DNA of 34,345 nucleotides from DATKJS01 sp050015275 (GTDB lineage Bacteria > Acidobacteriota > Aminicenantia > Aminicenantales > Saccharicenantaceae), in contig JBEKBS010000024.1 in NCBI GenBank assembly GCA_050015275.1, positions 1 through 34,345 of the forward strand, read 5' to 3'. The notes beneath the pieces were generated by a model. It was not told where the DNA came from. It did not search any database and worked only from the letters and a program-made list of their open reading frames with translations. The position numbers and the translations under genes are program-made. This document shows positions 23,470 to 31,980 of this stretch, one piece after another. Numbering within the stretch: position 1 is the stretch's first letter; every line of letters starts with the position of its first letter.

Positions 23470-23513
23470 CGGGTGAAACGGAGGGTGATTTTGATTCACC
23501 CCCTGTCACCCCG
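23470..23513. repeat. Nested inverted repeat between the C39-like and PilZ genes
   Basis: The outer arms are CGGGTGA (23470-23476) and TCACCCCG (23506-23513, one extra C); the inner arms are GGGTGA (23483-23488) and TCACCC (23496-23501) around a 7-nt loop. In RNA it would fold into a stem-loop. No T-tract follows on the minus strand, so a factor-independent terminator is unlikely; an operator for the PilZ gene or a rho-linked end of the upstream operon is possible. Confidence 0.5.
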
Positions 23514-23559
23514 AAAAGTACCCTTGGGGAGGCGGGGGTGAGGGCGGGTCGGGAGAGGA

Positions 23560-24270
23560 TTATTCGACCGCTGCGACCGGCGGCCGGCCGGCCGGGTGGT
23601 TGCCCGTGATGAATATGGCCATGTGGACGTACTTCCGGTCCTTCGCGTCGAGGGGCGGAACGCCCTCGTAATCGTGCCAGCGGTCGAGAAATTCCCCCCG
23701 TGGGATGAAGCCCCGCGACCCCAGGAGCGAAGGGTCTTCGAAATAAAGGTTGTCCCTGTCCATTCCGAGCAGGACCATGTAATGGCCGTCGTCCCAGATC
23801 TCGGTCCAGGGCCCCTCAGCCCGAGCCCGCCACGCCTGGAGGTCGACGATGGCCGTGACGCCTTTTTTGAGCGCCACTTCCAGGTCGTCCAGGTTGAGGC
23901 CTTCCCGGAGCTCGGCCTGGAGACCGAATTCGCGGGCACCGCGGACGATGTCCTCGGGATGGGTCCCCTGCTCGGGGGTGCTGTGGAGACGGGCGATGAG
24001 GCGGTCTTCCCGTTCCCCAATTCCCCAATAGGCCAGGACGGCCTGGAGGGCCGCGGCGCCGCAGGAGTAACCGGTGCCCTGGCGGACGTCCGGGACGTCG
24101 GAAAGGAGCGAGGACGGCAGGACGGGAGAGCCCTCGGGCCTGAGAGCCGCGCTTTCCTTCAAACCCGTCCAGGATGGAAGCCGGTTCGCGGTGATTCGGC
24201 CGGCCACGGAACCCGCCAGGAAAACGATGACGAGCGCGGCCGGAACGCCCCAGCATTTCTTGATTTTCAT
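23560..24270 (-). CDS. Membrane-anchored or exported C39-like cysteine peptidase
   Basis: This 236-residue protein starts at ATG 24270 (GGAGGG upstream; ATGA overlap with the HAD gene). Residues ~8-23 form a signal/anchor helix (GVPAALVIVFLAGSVAG). The C39 peptidase fold follows: VPDVRQGTGYSCGAAALQAVLAYWG gives the oxyanion Gln (Q64) and catalytic Cys (C70), DDGHYMVLLGMD the His (H163), and FEDPSLLG the Asp (D179). C39 peptidases in transporters cut double-glycine leaders; free-standing exported forms like this have unknown substrates. It is the last gene of a three-gene coupled set with gamma-carbonic anhydrase and a HAD phosphatase. Confidence 0.88.
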   Translation of the reverse strand: MKIKKCWGVPAALVIVFLAGSVAGRITANRLPSWTGLKESAALRPEGSPVLPSSLLSDVPDVRQGTGYSCGAAALQAVLAYWGIGEREDRLIARLHSTPEQGTHPEDIVRGAREFGLQAELREGLNLDDLEVALKKGVTAIVDLQAWRARAEGPWTEIWDDGHYMVLLGMDRDNLYFEDPSLLGSRGFIPRGEFLDRWHDYEGVPPLDAKDRKYVHMAIFITGNHPAGRPPVAAVE

Positions 24271-24953
24271 CGGCGTTTCCCTCCAACCGGAAAATAGGGG
24301 AGGATTTCGAGAGGGGAGGCGAGGAGGGCCGCTGCGCCGCCGGCCTTGAGCTCTTCGGCGCTCCGGAACCCCCACAGCGCCCCGACCGGGAGCATCCCGG
24401 CGGCCACGGCCGTCAGCATGTCCACGTTCGTGTCGCCTAGGAAGACGACCGCGGCGGGAGGGACGCCCATCTCCGAGGCGATCATCAGGGCCGGCCGCGG
24501 GTCAGGCTTGAGCGGGACCCCTGGCATCGCCCCGCGGACGACGTCGAACCGGTGATGGGCCAAGAGCTCGCCCGTCATGATCTTCGTGAACGGGTGGGAT
24601 TTGTTCGAGAGGACGGCCGTCTTGGTCCCCTTGCGGGCCAGCTCCTCGAGGAGCTCGGGGACTCCCGAGTACGGGCGGCTGTGGTCCCTCCAGCAGAGGC
24701 CGTATTCACGGCGGAAGTCCCGGACGATGCCGGCGATCTCCTCGTCCGTGAGGGGGTGGGACGAGAAGGCCCGGCGGACCAGCTCTTCGACCCCGTCCCC
24801 GACGAGCGCCTTGTAGGCCTCGATTGGGTAGGACCCGAGGTCCCGCATTTCGAGGACGCGGTTCATGGCCACAGCGATGTCGTCGATCGTGTCGAGGAGC
24901 GTCCCGTCGAGATCGAAGATCACCGCCTTGTATACGGGGGACTCCGGACTCAT
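24267..24953 (-). CDS. HAD-superfamily phosphatase, phosphoglycolate-phosphatase-like
   Basis: This 228-residue protein starts at ATG 24953, which overlaps the gamma-carbonic anhydrase stop as ATGA; the long frame upstream is only the overlap. HAD motif I is VIFDLDGTLLDT (D14 nucleophile, D16), motif II AVLSNKSH, motif III the Lys in LKPDPRP, and motif IV FLGDTNVDM with two Asp. The alpha-helical cap between motifs I and II (residues ~20-85) is of the Gph/PGP type, whose usual substrate is 2-phosphoglycolate; many relatives act on other small phosphoesters or on pyrophosphate, so the substrate is not certain. Its last bases overlap the start of the C39-like gene. Confidence 0.9.
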   Translation of the reverse strand: MSPESPVYKAVIFDLDGTLLDTIDDIAVAMNRVLEMRDLGSYPIEAYKALVGDGVEELVRRAFSSHPLTDEEIAGIVRDFRREYGLCWRDHSRPYSGVPELLEELARKGTKTAVLSNKSHPFTKIMTGELLAHHRFDVVRGAMPGVPLKPDPRPALMIASEMGVPPAAVVFLGDTNVDMLTAVAAGMLPVGALWGFRSAEELKAGGAAALLASPLEILPYFPVGGKRR

Positions 24954-25480
24954 TTCGATCCTGAGAGCCGGTGGAGTTCGCGGAGCCGGGCGTAGACCTT
25001 CCAGCCGTTCTCCATCCGGGCCCGGTCGGAATCCGTGACCTCGCGCCGGACCTTGGCCGGGATGCCCGCCGCGACGACTCCCGCGGGGATCTCGACCCCC
25101 TCCGGGACCACGGCCCCGGCGGCGATCACGGAGGCTTTGCCGATTTTCGCGCCCGAGAGGACGACCGCGCCCATGCCGATCAGGCAATCGTCCTCAATCG
25201 TCGCCCCATGGAGCACGGCCCCGTGGCCGACCGTCACCCTGGCCCCGATCCGGCAGGACATGTTCTCGTCCACGTGGATGACCGTACCGTCCTGGATGTT
25301 GGAATCCTCGCCCACGACGATCTCCGCCCCCGGGATGTCCGACCGGAGGACGCAGCCGTACCAGACGCTGGCCCCGCTACGGACGGCGATCTTCCCGACG
25401 ACGACCGCGCCGGGCGCCACCCAGGCTTGGGGATCGATGTCGGGTTTGGCCAGCTTTCCAGGCAGTGCGGGTTCTGTCAT
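24950..25480 (-). CDS. Gamma-class carbonic anhydrase family protein
   Basis: This 176-residue protein is a left-handed beta-helix built of hexapeptide repeats (VVVGKIAVRSGASVWYG and so on), as in the gamma-carbonic anhydrase/YrdA/PaaY family. The three zinc-ligand His are present: H69 (VIHVD), H86 and H91 (VGHGAVLH), with the same five-residue spacing between the last two as in the Methanosarcina enzyme. SDIPGAEIVVGEDSNIQDG is also conserved. The acidic loop with the proton-shuttle Glu of Cam is absent, as in the CamH-like subgroup, so true CO2 hydration is likely but not assured. It is first of three genes joined by 4-nt overlaps. Confidence 0.93.
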   Translation of the reverse strand: MTEPALPGKLAKPDIDPQAWVAPGAVVVGKIAVRSGASVWYGCVLRSDIPGAEIVVGEDSNIQDGTVIHVDENMSCRIGARVTVGHGAVLHGATIEDDCLIGMGAVVLSGAKIGKASVIAAGAVVPEGVEIPAGVVAAGIPAKVRREVTDSDRARMENGWKVYARLRELHRLSGSK

Positions 25481-25654
25481 CGTTCCTGCTCCTTCTCTTG
25501 GCCCGCGCGCCGGTTCCTGTCGCGGGTCACGAGTGGTTATTGTAGCAGATGAAACCCGACCGGGCCTAGAGATATGAGAGAGATCCCTAAGAAATTCCGG
25601 GCCGGGGCCTGACCGGGACGGAGGCCCGGCGGGCGCTCCCCCCGCGAAGCGCGG

Positions 25655-26521
25655 TCAATTGACGGGTTGCGCGGGCGCCAGGCTCTTGCCGGAGGACAAC
25701 TTGACGTACGTCCAGACCTTCAGGCCTTTGGCCCCCGACGATTCCATCCCGCGGTTGCCCATCCCTCCCCCCATGCGTCCTCGACCGCCGCCGTACATTC
25801 CGCCCCCCCCGCCCATCCCACCTCTGCCGCCCATCCCTCCCCCCATGCCGCCTCCGCGTCCGCCCATGCCGCCCGAACCCTGGCCGGGCCCGTGCCCTCC
25901 CTCGCTTTTCGGCACTTCAAACCCCACCGCGATCTTTGTCCCGGGTGCCGCCCCGAGGGCGATGGGAGACCCGGCCGTCGGTTGGAGCGGGATCTTCAGC
26001 TCATAGACGAAAAGCTCCCCGCCTGAGGACGAGGCGATTTCGAGACCTTTGGCATCGGAGATGGCCAGTTTCTGCGGCGTGCCGCCCCCATCCCTCAGGA
26101 TCTCGAGGCTGGGCTTCTCTTCTTCGGCAGGCTCTCCGGCGGGCTTGCCGCCTTCGTCCTTTTCCGTCGACTTGTGTTCAAGGCGAGGCGTCCCCAGGGG
26201 ATACTTGATGCCCAGGACCTTCTGGTCCCCGCCCTTGGGGTCGAACCAGACCGTCAGGCCCCCCCGCTCGATCTGATGGCGGAGAGATTCGTCCTCCGTG
26301 ATCAGGCAGATGTAGAGGACTCCCTGGTCGTTGAGGAAACCCTCCTCCGCCTTCGCGTCGCTGATGGCGCTCAGGGCCCCGACCCAATCGTCGGACTTGC
26401 CGTCGACAGTGATCTGGCGCTCAGCGGGCCGGCTGTCGGTCTCGTATTTGACCATACCGTCACAGGCGGCAAGCCCCAGGGCCAGGACGATGGTGCCAAG
26501 AGCGTAGGTGGTTTTTCGCAC
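25655..26521 (-). CDS. Glycine/methionine-rich lipoprotein with CBM9-like beta domain
   Basis: This 288-residue protein starts at GTG 26521: GAAGGGAG lies 7 nt upstream and a clean lipoprotein signal follows (MRKTTYALGTIVLALGLAAC, lipidated Cys 20). Earlier in-frame codons to 26659 lack both features. Residues ~35-205 look like a CBM9/DOMON-like beta sandwich (ITVDGKSDDWVGA, VLYICLITEDESL, LTVWFDPKG, VYELKIPLQP), interrupted by a Lys/Glu/Pro-rich loop. Residues ~206-257 are a low-complexity stretch of Gly with Met and Arg (GGMGGRGGGMGGGMGG and variants), then a final strand (LKVWTYVKLSSG). The function is unknown; it is probably anchored in the envelope. Confidence 0.82.
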   Translation of the reverse strand: MRKTTYALGTIVLALGLAACDGMVKYETDSRPAERQITVDGKSDDWVGALSAISDAKAEEGFLNDQGVLYICLITEDESLRHQIERGGLTVWFDPKGGDQKVLGIKYPLGTPRLEHKSTEKDEGGKPAGEPAEEEKPSLEILRDGGGTPQKLAISDAKGLEIASSSGGELFVYELKIPLQPTAGSPIALGAAPGTKIAVGFEVPKSEGGHGPGQGSGGMGGRGGGMGGGMGGRGGMGGGGGMYGGGRGRMGGGMGNRGMESSGAKGLKVWTYVKLSSGKSLAPAQPVN

Positions 26522-26646
26522 AGCAGTTCTCCCTTCCGCTTCTTTAAACTCGCCCGAGGCGAGATTGGATGCAGGGTGACGACGATATTCATGGCCGCAT
26601 CCATCTTCCGCCTGCGGCCCTCCGTCGTCAAGACGGTCAATTAATT

Positions 26647-26715
26647 CGGTGACACACAACTCATTACCGAAATAGGCACGGACCCCTATTGAGTGTATTT
26701 AGTTGTGTGTCACCG
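26647..26715. repeat. REP-like palindromic element (inverted pair)
   Basis: CGGTGACACACAACT (26647-26661) and its exact reverse complement (26701-26715) form a 15-bp perfect stem. An inner stem AATAGG/CCTATT (26671-26676 with 26685-26690) continues the hairpin. The left arm matches the repeat at 20224-20251 in 23 of 28 positions. It lies between the lipoprotein and nrdJ genes, just upstream of the nrdJ promoter. Confidence 0.75.
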
Positions 26716-26754
26716 TAATTTCGCCGTAATGACAAGACTCGTCCGCTCCAATCC

Positions 26755-26783
26755 TTGAAAAAACGCCGCCGCAGGGTTATAAT
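26755..26783 (+). promoter_or_regulatory. Near-consensus sigma70 promoter of nrdJ
   Basis: TTGAAA (26755-26760) and TATAAT (26778-26783) are separated by exactly 17 nt. Transcription should start near 26790, giving a leader of about 30 nt with GAGG (26811-26814) before ATG 26820. The predicted start site makes ATG 26787 an unlikely initiator. Confidence 0.75.
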
Positions 26784-26819
26784 TTTATGCCCCGTTTGAT
26801 AGATCCAAGAGAGGACACG

Positions 26820-28904
26820 ATGACCGAAACCACCGGATTCTCGGAAAACGCCCTGAAGATCCTCAAGGCCCGCTACTTCCTCAAGAACGAAAAGGGCGAG
26901 CTCATCGACAAAGTCCCCTCCGACCTCTTCCGGCGCGTCGCCGTCCACATCGCCTCGGCCGAAAAGTCCAAGGCCGACCGGAAAAGATACGCCGAGGAGT
27001 TCTTCCGGATGATGGCCGGCCGCGACTTCCTGCCGAACAGTCCGACCCTGACCGGCGCCGGCCGGGGCATGTGCCTGAGCGCCTGCTTCGTCCTGCCTAT
27101 CGAGGACTCGCTCGACTCGATCTTCGAGACCGTCAAGAACGCCGCCCTCGTCCACAAGGAGGGCGGAGGCACGGGCTTCGACTTCAGCCGGCTCCGGCCC
27201 CGGGGAAGCTTTGTCCGCAAGACCCAGGGCGTCGCTTCCGGCCCGGTGTCGTTCCTCCGCGTCATCGACGCCGCGACCGAGGCCGTCAAGCAGGGGGGGA
27301 CCCGGCGCGGCGCCAACATGGGCATCCTCCGGGTCGACCACCCCGACATCGAGGAGTTCGTCCAGATGAAGCTCGGCGGCAAGAGCGTCACGAACTTCAA
27401 CATTTCGGTTGCGGCCACGGACGCCTTCATGGACGCCGTCAAGGCGGGCGGCCCCTACGGACTCATCGACCCGCACACGGGAAAGCCCGCCGGCCAGCGG
27501 GACGCCCGGAAGGTCTTTCAGCTCATCGTCGAATCCGCCTGGGCCGTGGGCGATCCCGGCCTGATCTTCATCGACCGCGTCAACCGGAGCAACCCGACGG
27601 CGGGCCTCGGCCCCATCCATGCCACGAACCCCTGCGGCGAGCAGCCCCTCCATGACTTCGAGTCCTGCAACCTCGGGTCCGTCAACCTGGCCAATTTCTT
27701 CGACGCCAACAAAAAGGACTCGTTCGACTGGGAGAGGTTCGGCCGGACGATCCGGCTCGGCGTCCGCTTCCTCGACGACGTCATCGAGGTCAACCGCTAC
27801 CCCCTGCCACAGATCGAGCAGACGACGCGCGGCAACCGCCGGATCGGTCTCGGCGTCATGGGTTGGGCCGACCTCCTCCTCCTGATGAAGATCAGGTACG
27901 ACACGCCGAAGGCCCTGGCCCTGGCCGGGAAGGTCGCCGCCTTCCTGCGCAAGGAGGCCGTGGCCGCGTCGCGCGGGCTGGCCGGGGAGCGGGGAAGCTT
28001 CCCGAACATCGGCCGGTCGGTTTATAAGGGCCAGAAGATGAGGAACGCGACGGTCTTCACCATCGCGCCGACCGGGACGATCTCCCGCATCGCCGGCTGC
28101 TCGTCCTCGATCGAGCCGGTCTTCGCCTTCGAGGTCGTCTCGAAGATCCTCGATTCCGAGCTCAAGGACGTCCACCAGATTTACGGCGAATGGAAGGCCA
28201 AGAACCCGGACAAGCCGCTCCCCGAGTATTTCGTTTCGGCCCACGAGGTCTCGCCCGAGTGGCACGTCCGGACGCAGGCGGCCTTCCAGAAACACGTCGA
28301 CAACTCCGTGTCCAAGACGATCAACTTTCCCCACGAGGCGGCGGTCGACGACGTGGAGAAGGCCTTCCTCCTGGCCTGGGACCTGGGGACCAAGGGCATC
28401 ACGATCTACCGGGACGGATGCCGGGAGAGCCAGGTCCTCTACAAGAACGGGTCCGAGATCGTGCACCCCCAGGGCCGGCCGACCTCGCTGCCATCCATCA
28501 CCGACAAGATCAAGACGGGCTTCGGGAACCTCTACGTGACCATCTCCTTCCAGAACCTGAAGCCGTTCGAGGTGTTCGCCTCGATCGGCAAGAGCGGGTA
28601 CTCGACCATGGCCGACGCCGAGGCCCTGGGCCGGCTCATCTCGCTCGCCCTGCGGAGCGGGGTCGAGGCCGAAGAGGTCATCCAGCAGCTCAAGGGCATC
28701 GGCGGCTCCGAGCCCATCTTCACCGAGGGCGGGCTCATCCAGTCCATCCCGGACGCGATCGCCAAGGTTTTGGAGAAGCACTTCGGCGAGGTCCGGCACA
28801 ACGCCAAGGACTTCTACACGGTCCGCTGCAAGATCTGCGGGGCCCTGCTCCCCGACGAGAAGTGCCCGGTCTGCACGAACTGCGGCTGGAGCAAGTGCGC
28901 TTAA
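26820..28904 (+). CDS. nrdJ: Class II (adenosylcobalamin-dependent) ribonucleotide reductase
   Basis: This 694-residue protein starts at ATG 26820 (GAGG 5 nt upstream; the alternative ATG 26787 coincides with the predicted transcription start). It reduces ribonucleotides to deoxyribonucleotides using a B12-derived radical and works with or without oxygen. The redox Cys pair is C89 (LSACFVLP) and C283 (FESCNLGSVNL); the radical site is NPCGE with N270, C272 and E274. NSPTLTGAGRG, KQGGTRRGANMGIL and APTGTISRIAGCSSSIEP are family hallmarks. The C-terminus ends in a Cys-rich zinc-ribbon-like module (CKICG, CPVCTNCGWSKC) that probably re-reduces the active site. No NrdB or NrdG partner is present, as expected for class II. 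Confidence 0.96.
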   Translation: MTETTGFSENALKILKARYFLKNEKGELIDKVPSDLFRRVAVHIASAEKSKADRKRYAEEFFRMMAGRDFLPNSPTLTGAGRGMCLSACFVLPIEDSLDSIFETVKNAALVHKEGGGTGFDFSRLRPRGSFVRKTQGVASGPVSFLRVIDAATEAVKQGGTRRGANMGILRVDHPDIEEFVQMKLGGKSVTNFNISVAATDAFMDAVKAGGPYGLIDPHTGKPAGQRDARKVFQLIVESAWAVGDPGLIFIDRVNRSNPTAGLGPIHATNPCGEQPLHDFESCNLGSVNLANFFDANKKDSFDWERFGRTIRLGVRFLDDVIEVNRYPLPQIEQTTRGNRRIGLGVMGWADLLLLMKIRYDTPKALALAGKVAAFLRKEAVAASRGLAGERGSFPNIGRSVYKGQKMRNATVFTIAPTGTISRIAGCSSSIEPVFAFEVVSKILDSELKDVHQIYGEWKAKNPDKPLPEYFVSAHEVSPEWHVRTQAAFQKHVDNSVSKTINFPHEAAVDDVEKAFLLAWDLGTKGITIYRDGCRESQVLYKNGSEIVHPQGRPTSLPSITDKIKTGFGNLYVTISFQNLKPFEVFASIGKSGYSTMADAEALGRLISLALRSGVEAEEVIQQLKGIGGSEPIFTEGGLIQSIPDAIAKVLEKHFGEVRHNAKDFYTVRCKICGALLPDEKCPVCTNCGWSKCA

Positions 28905-28981
28905 AAAATTGAACCCTGCGGCTCCGGATCCGTAGTATAATCCGCATGATTTTGAATCGCCCTTGAGGAGGAGGTCTTCCC

Positions 28982-31930
28982 ATGTCTTCCCGCTTCAGGC
29001 CACGCCGTCTGGTCATCCTGCTCTGCCTGACCCTGGCTCTCGCCGCAGCCGCCGCGCCCCAGGCGCCGGCCCAGCAGCCCGGCCAGCCCGTCGACAAGGA
29101 CTACACCGCGAAGATCCTCGAGTACACCACGGAAAAATTCTTCCTGACCGAGCTCGTCGATCACCTGCCCGCCTCCGGGACAGTGCCCTCGCCCCTCAAG
29201 GTCCTCGGGCATATCGCCGGCGCCCCCGACATCCTCGACCATTCCGCCGACATCTACAAGTACTTCCGGGCCCTGGCCGCGGCAACACCACGGGTCCAGG
29301 TTTTCTCCCTCGGGCCGACGGACGAAGGCCGCGAGATGATCGCCGTCGCCGTCTCCTCCGACGAGAACATGGCCCGGCTCGCCCGGCTCAAGGAGATCAT
29401 GTCGCGCCTGGCCGACCCCCGCGGCCTCAAGGACGAGGAAGCGGCCAAGCTCGTCGCCGAGGGCCTCCCCATCTACTGGATCACGGGCGGGCTCCATTCC
29501 ACGGAATGCGGCTCCCCGGAGATGATGATGGAGCTGGCCTACCGCCTGGCCGTCGAGGACTCCGATGCGATCAAATCCATCCGCCACAACATGGTCATCC
29601 TCATGACCCCCATCCTCGAAGTGGACGGTTGGGACAAGGCCGTGGATTCCTATCTCTATAAAAAGGACAACAAGGACAAAAAGACCATCCCTCCCATCTA
29701 CTGGGGGAAATACGTCCTCCACGACAACAACCGCGACGCCATCGGCCTCGGGCTGAAGCTCACCGGGAACCTCCTCCAGGCCTATTTCGAATGGCACCCG
29801 GTCATCATGCACGACCTCCATGAATCCGTCCCCTATCTTTATATCTCGACGGGGACGGGGCCATACAACGCCTGGCTCGATCCGATCACGATCGACGAAT
29901 GGCAGGAGCTCGCCGATAACGAGATCAGCGGCATGACCCGGCGCGGCGTCCCCGGCGTCTGGACCCACGGGTTCTACGACGGCTGGGCCGCCAACTACGG
30001 CTTCTTCGTCGCCCTGTTCCATAACTCCGTCGGCCGGTTCTACGAGACCTTCGGCGGGACCGGCGCGGACACGATGGTCCGGCCCGTGGCCGCCGAATCC
30101 AAGCGGGCCTGGTACCGTCCCAACCCGCCCCTCGAGTCGGTCAAGTGGTCCTTCCGCAACAACACGAACATCATGGAGAGCGCCCTCCTCCTGTCCTTCG
30201 GGCATGTGGCGGACGGGAGAGAGAGATTCCTCGATGACTTCTATCTCAAGAGCAAGCGGTCCGTGGCCAAGGCCCGGACCGAAGGCCCGGCCGCCTATGT
30301 CATCTCTTCGGACACGAAGCGGCCCCTGGCCGCGGCCCGGTTGGTCAACCTGCTCCGGAAGGACGGGGTCGAGGTCCACACGGCCAACGGCGAAGTCACG
30401 CTCGGCCAGGACAAGTATCCCGCCGGGAGCACCATCATCCGGATGGACCAGCCCTACAGCCGCTGCGCCGACATGCTCCTCGACACGCAGTACTACAACC
30501 CCCAGGACCCGCGCCCGTACGACGACACCGGCTGGACACTGGGGCCGCTCCACAATGTCAAGACCGTCCGCGTCACGGACGCCAAGATCCTGGACGCCCC
30601 CATGACGGCCCTGAAGAAGGATGTCGCCATCGAGGGGAAAGTCACCGGGAAGGAGAAAGCCGTGGCTTTCGCCGTCAACCAAACGGCCGAGCCCGAGCTC
30701 ATGGCCTTCCGCTACCGTCTCAAGGACGTCAAGATGCTGGCGGCCGAGGACGGCTTCACCCAGGGCAAGGCGAAGTTCAATGCCGGGAGCTTCATCATCC
30801 CCCGCGAAGGTAATCCGGCCGGGCTCGAGGACATGCTGGCCAAGGCGTGCGGCGACCTCGGCCTCATGGTCTGCGGGCTCGCGGCCAAGCCCGACGTCAA
30901 GACCCACGACCTCGACGCGCCCCGGCTCGCCATCGTCCATTCCTGGCTGGACACCCAGGACGAAGGCTGGTTCCGGCTGGCCCTGGACAGCCTGGGGATC
31001 CCTTACGCCTACGTCCCGGTCCAGGAGATCCGGGACACCGAGGACCTCAAGTCCAAGTACGACGTCATCATCTTCCCGCCGGCGGGGATGCTGGGCAAGT
31101 CCCAGAGGGTGGTCAACGGCATCGGCGGCGCTGAACCCCTCCCTTACAAGAAGAGCGAGAAATACCTGAACCTCGGAACTCCGGACGGGCGCGAGGACAT
31201 CCGCGGCGGCATCGAGCTCAAAGGGATCCTCCATCTCAAGCAGTTCCTGGAGGCGGGCGGGCTGTTCATCCCGATCGCCGGGATGGCCGAGCTCCCCATC
31301 GACTACGGCATCGTGGAGAGCGTCGCCGTGGCCCAACCCAAGAAGCTCAAGGTCATCGGCGCCGTCCTCAGCGCGAACATCACGGACCTCCAAAGCCCCA
31401 TCGGCTACGGCTATGACCAGAACCTCGGCGTTTATTTCAGCGGCGGCCCGGTCCTCGAGACCGGCCTGAAGGCCGTGATCGGCGCCGACATCTCAGATCT
31501 CACCGGCGGGGGAGGGGAGGCCGCCGGCCGGCCGTCGGGCCGCGGCGGGCTCAAGGACCCCGACGTCATCCAGGGCAGGGCCCAGAGAGCGGAGAAGGGC
31601 GCGGGCCTCTTGACGGGGGGGATCCCCCCCGAGTTCAAGGAACTCTTCGACCTCTATATGCCGCCCGACCTCAAGACGATCCGGGCCATCATGCGCTTCG
31701 ACACGGCCGACAAGCTCCTCGTTTCGGGACTCTGCGAGGGCGGAGAGGAGCTGGCCGGGAAGCCGGCCGTCGTGGACGTCCCGGTAGGGAAGGGGCATGT
31801 CGTCATCTTCGCCATCAACCCCATGTGGCGCCAGCAGACTTTCGGGAGCTTCTGCCTCCTCTTCAACGCCGCCATGAACTACCGGAGCTTGGACCTCGGC
31901 CGGCCCAAGCCCCCTGCCGACGCGAAATAA
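28982..31930 (+). CDS. Exported M14-family zinc carboxypeptidase with GATase1-like C-terminal region
   Basis: This 982-residue protein starts at ATG 28982 with GAGGAGGAGG upstream and has a signal peptide (VILLCLTLALAAAAAP, cleavage near APAQQ). The peptidase M14 domain is in the N-terminal half: GGLHSTECGSPE gives zinc ligands H172 and E175, and MHDLHES the third His (H277 or H280). Residues after ~640 (ARLAIVHSWLDTQDEGW, YDVIIFPPAG, and GKGHVVIFAINPMWRQQ near the end) look like a class I glutamine-amidotransferase-like alpha/beta domain without an obvious catalytic triad, a combination known in large bacterial M14 proteins. It probably degrades peptides in the periplasm or outside the cell. 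It follows nrdJ by 77 nt, functionally unrelated. Confidence 0.9.
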   Translation: MSSRFRPRRLVILLCLTLALAAAAAPQAPAQQPGQPVDKDYTAKILEYTTEKFFLTELVDHLPASGTVPSPLKVLGHIAGAPDILDHSADIYKYFRALAAATPRVQVFSLGPTDEGREMIAVAVSSDENMARLARLKEIMSRLADPRGLKDEEAAKLVAEGLPIYWITGGLHSTECGSPEMMMELAYRLAVEDSDAIKSIRHNMVILMTPILEVDGWDKAVDSYLYKKDNKDKKTIPPIYWGKYVLHDNNRDAIGLGLKLTGNLLQAYFEWHPVIMHDLHESVPYLYISTGTGPYNAWLDPITIDEWQELADNEISGMTRRGVPGVWTHGFYDGWAANYGFFVALFHNSVGRFYETFGGTGADTMVRPVAAESKRAWYRPNPPLESVKWSFRNNTNIMESALLLSFGHVADGRERFLDDFYLKSKRSVAKARTEGPAAYVISSDTKRPLAAARLVNLLRKDGVEVHTANGEVTLGQDKYPAGSTIIRMDQPYSRCADMLLDTQYYNPQDPRPYDDTGWTLGPLHNVKTVRVTDAKILDAPMTALKKDVAIEGKVTGKEKAVAFAVNQTAEPELMAFRYRLKDVKMLAAEDGFTQGKAKFNAGSFIIPREGNPAGLEDMLAKACGDLGLMVCGLAAKPDVKTHDLDAPRLAIVHSWLDTQDEGWFRLALDSLGIPYAYVPVQEIRDTEDLKSKYDVIIFPPAGMLGKSQRVVNGIGGAEPLPYKKSEKYLNLGTPDGREDIRGGIELKGILHLKQFLEAGGLFIPIAGMAELPIDYGIVESVAVAQPKKLKVIGAVLSANITDLQSPIGYGYDQNLGVYFSGGPVLETGLKAVIGADISDLTGGGGEAAGRPSGRGGLKDPDVIQGRAQRAEKGAGLLTGGIPPEFKELFDLYMPPDLKTIRAIMRFDTADKLLVSGLCEGGEELAGKPAVVDVPVGKGHVVIFAINPMWRQQTFGSFCLLFNAAMNYRSLDLGRPKPPADAK

Positions 31931-31980
31931 GCGAAGGAGGGGAGGAAGAGGGGGCGTGCCGCGGCAGGCTCCGTCCGACC

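Noticed and set aside
25659..26026. Pro-rich plus-strand frames opposite the glycine-rich lipoprotein
   Set aside because: The proline runs are simply the complement of glycine codons in the lipoprotein's low-complexity tract.
26664..28799. 711-residue open frame on the minus strand opposite nrdJ
   Set aside because: It is the mirror of a strongly conserved class II reductase, has no ribosome binding site, and its composition (runs of Asp, Val, Gly, Leu, Glu) is typical of antisense reading of GC-rich genes.
28901..31393. 830-residue open frame on the minus strand opposite the M14 peptidase
   Set aside because: Same reason: long antisense frames are expected opposite GC-rich codons ending in C or G, and the plus strand has a signal peptide, ribosome binding site and zinc motif.
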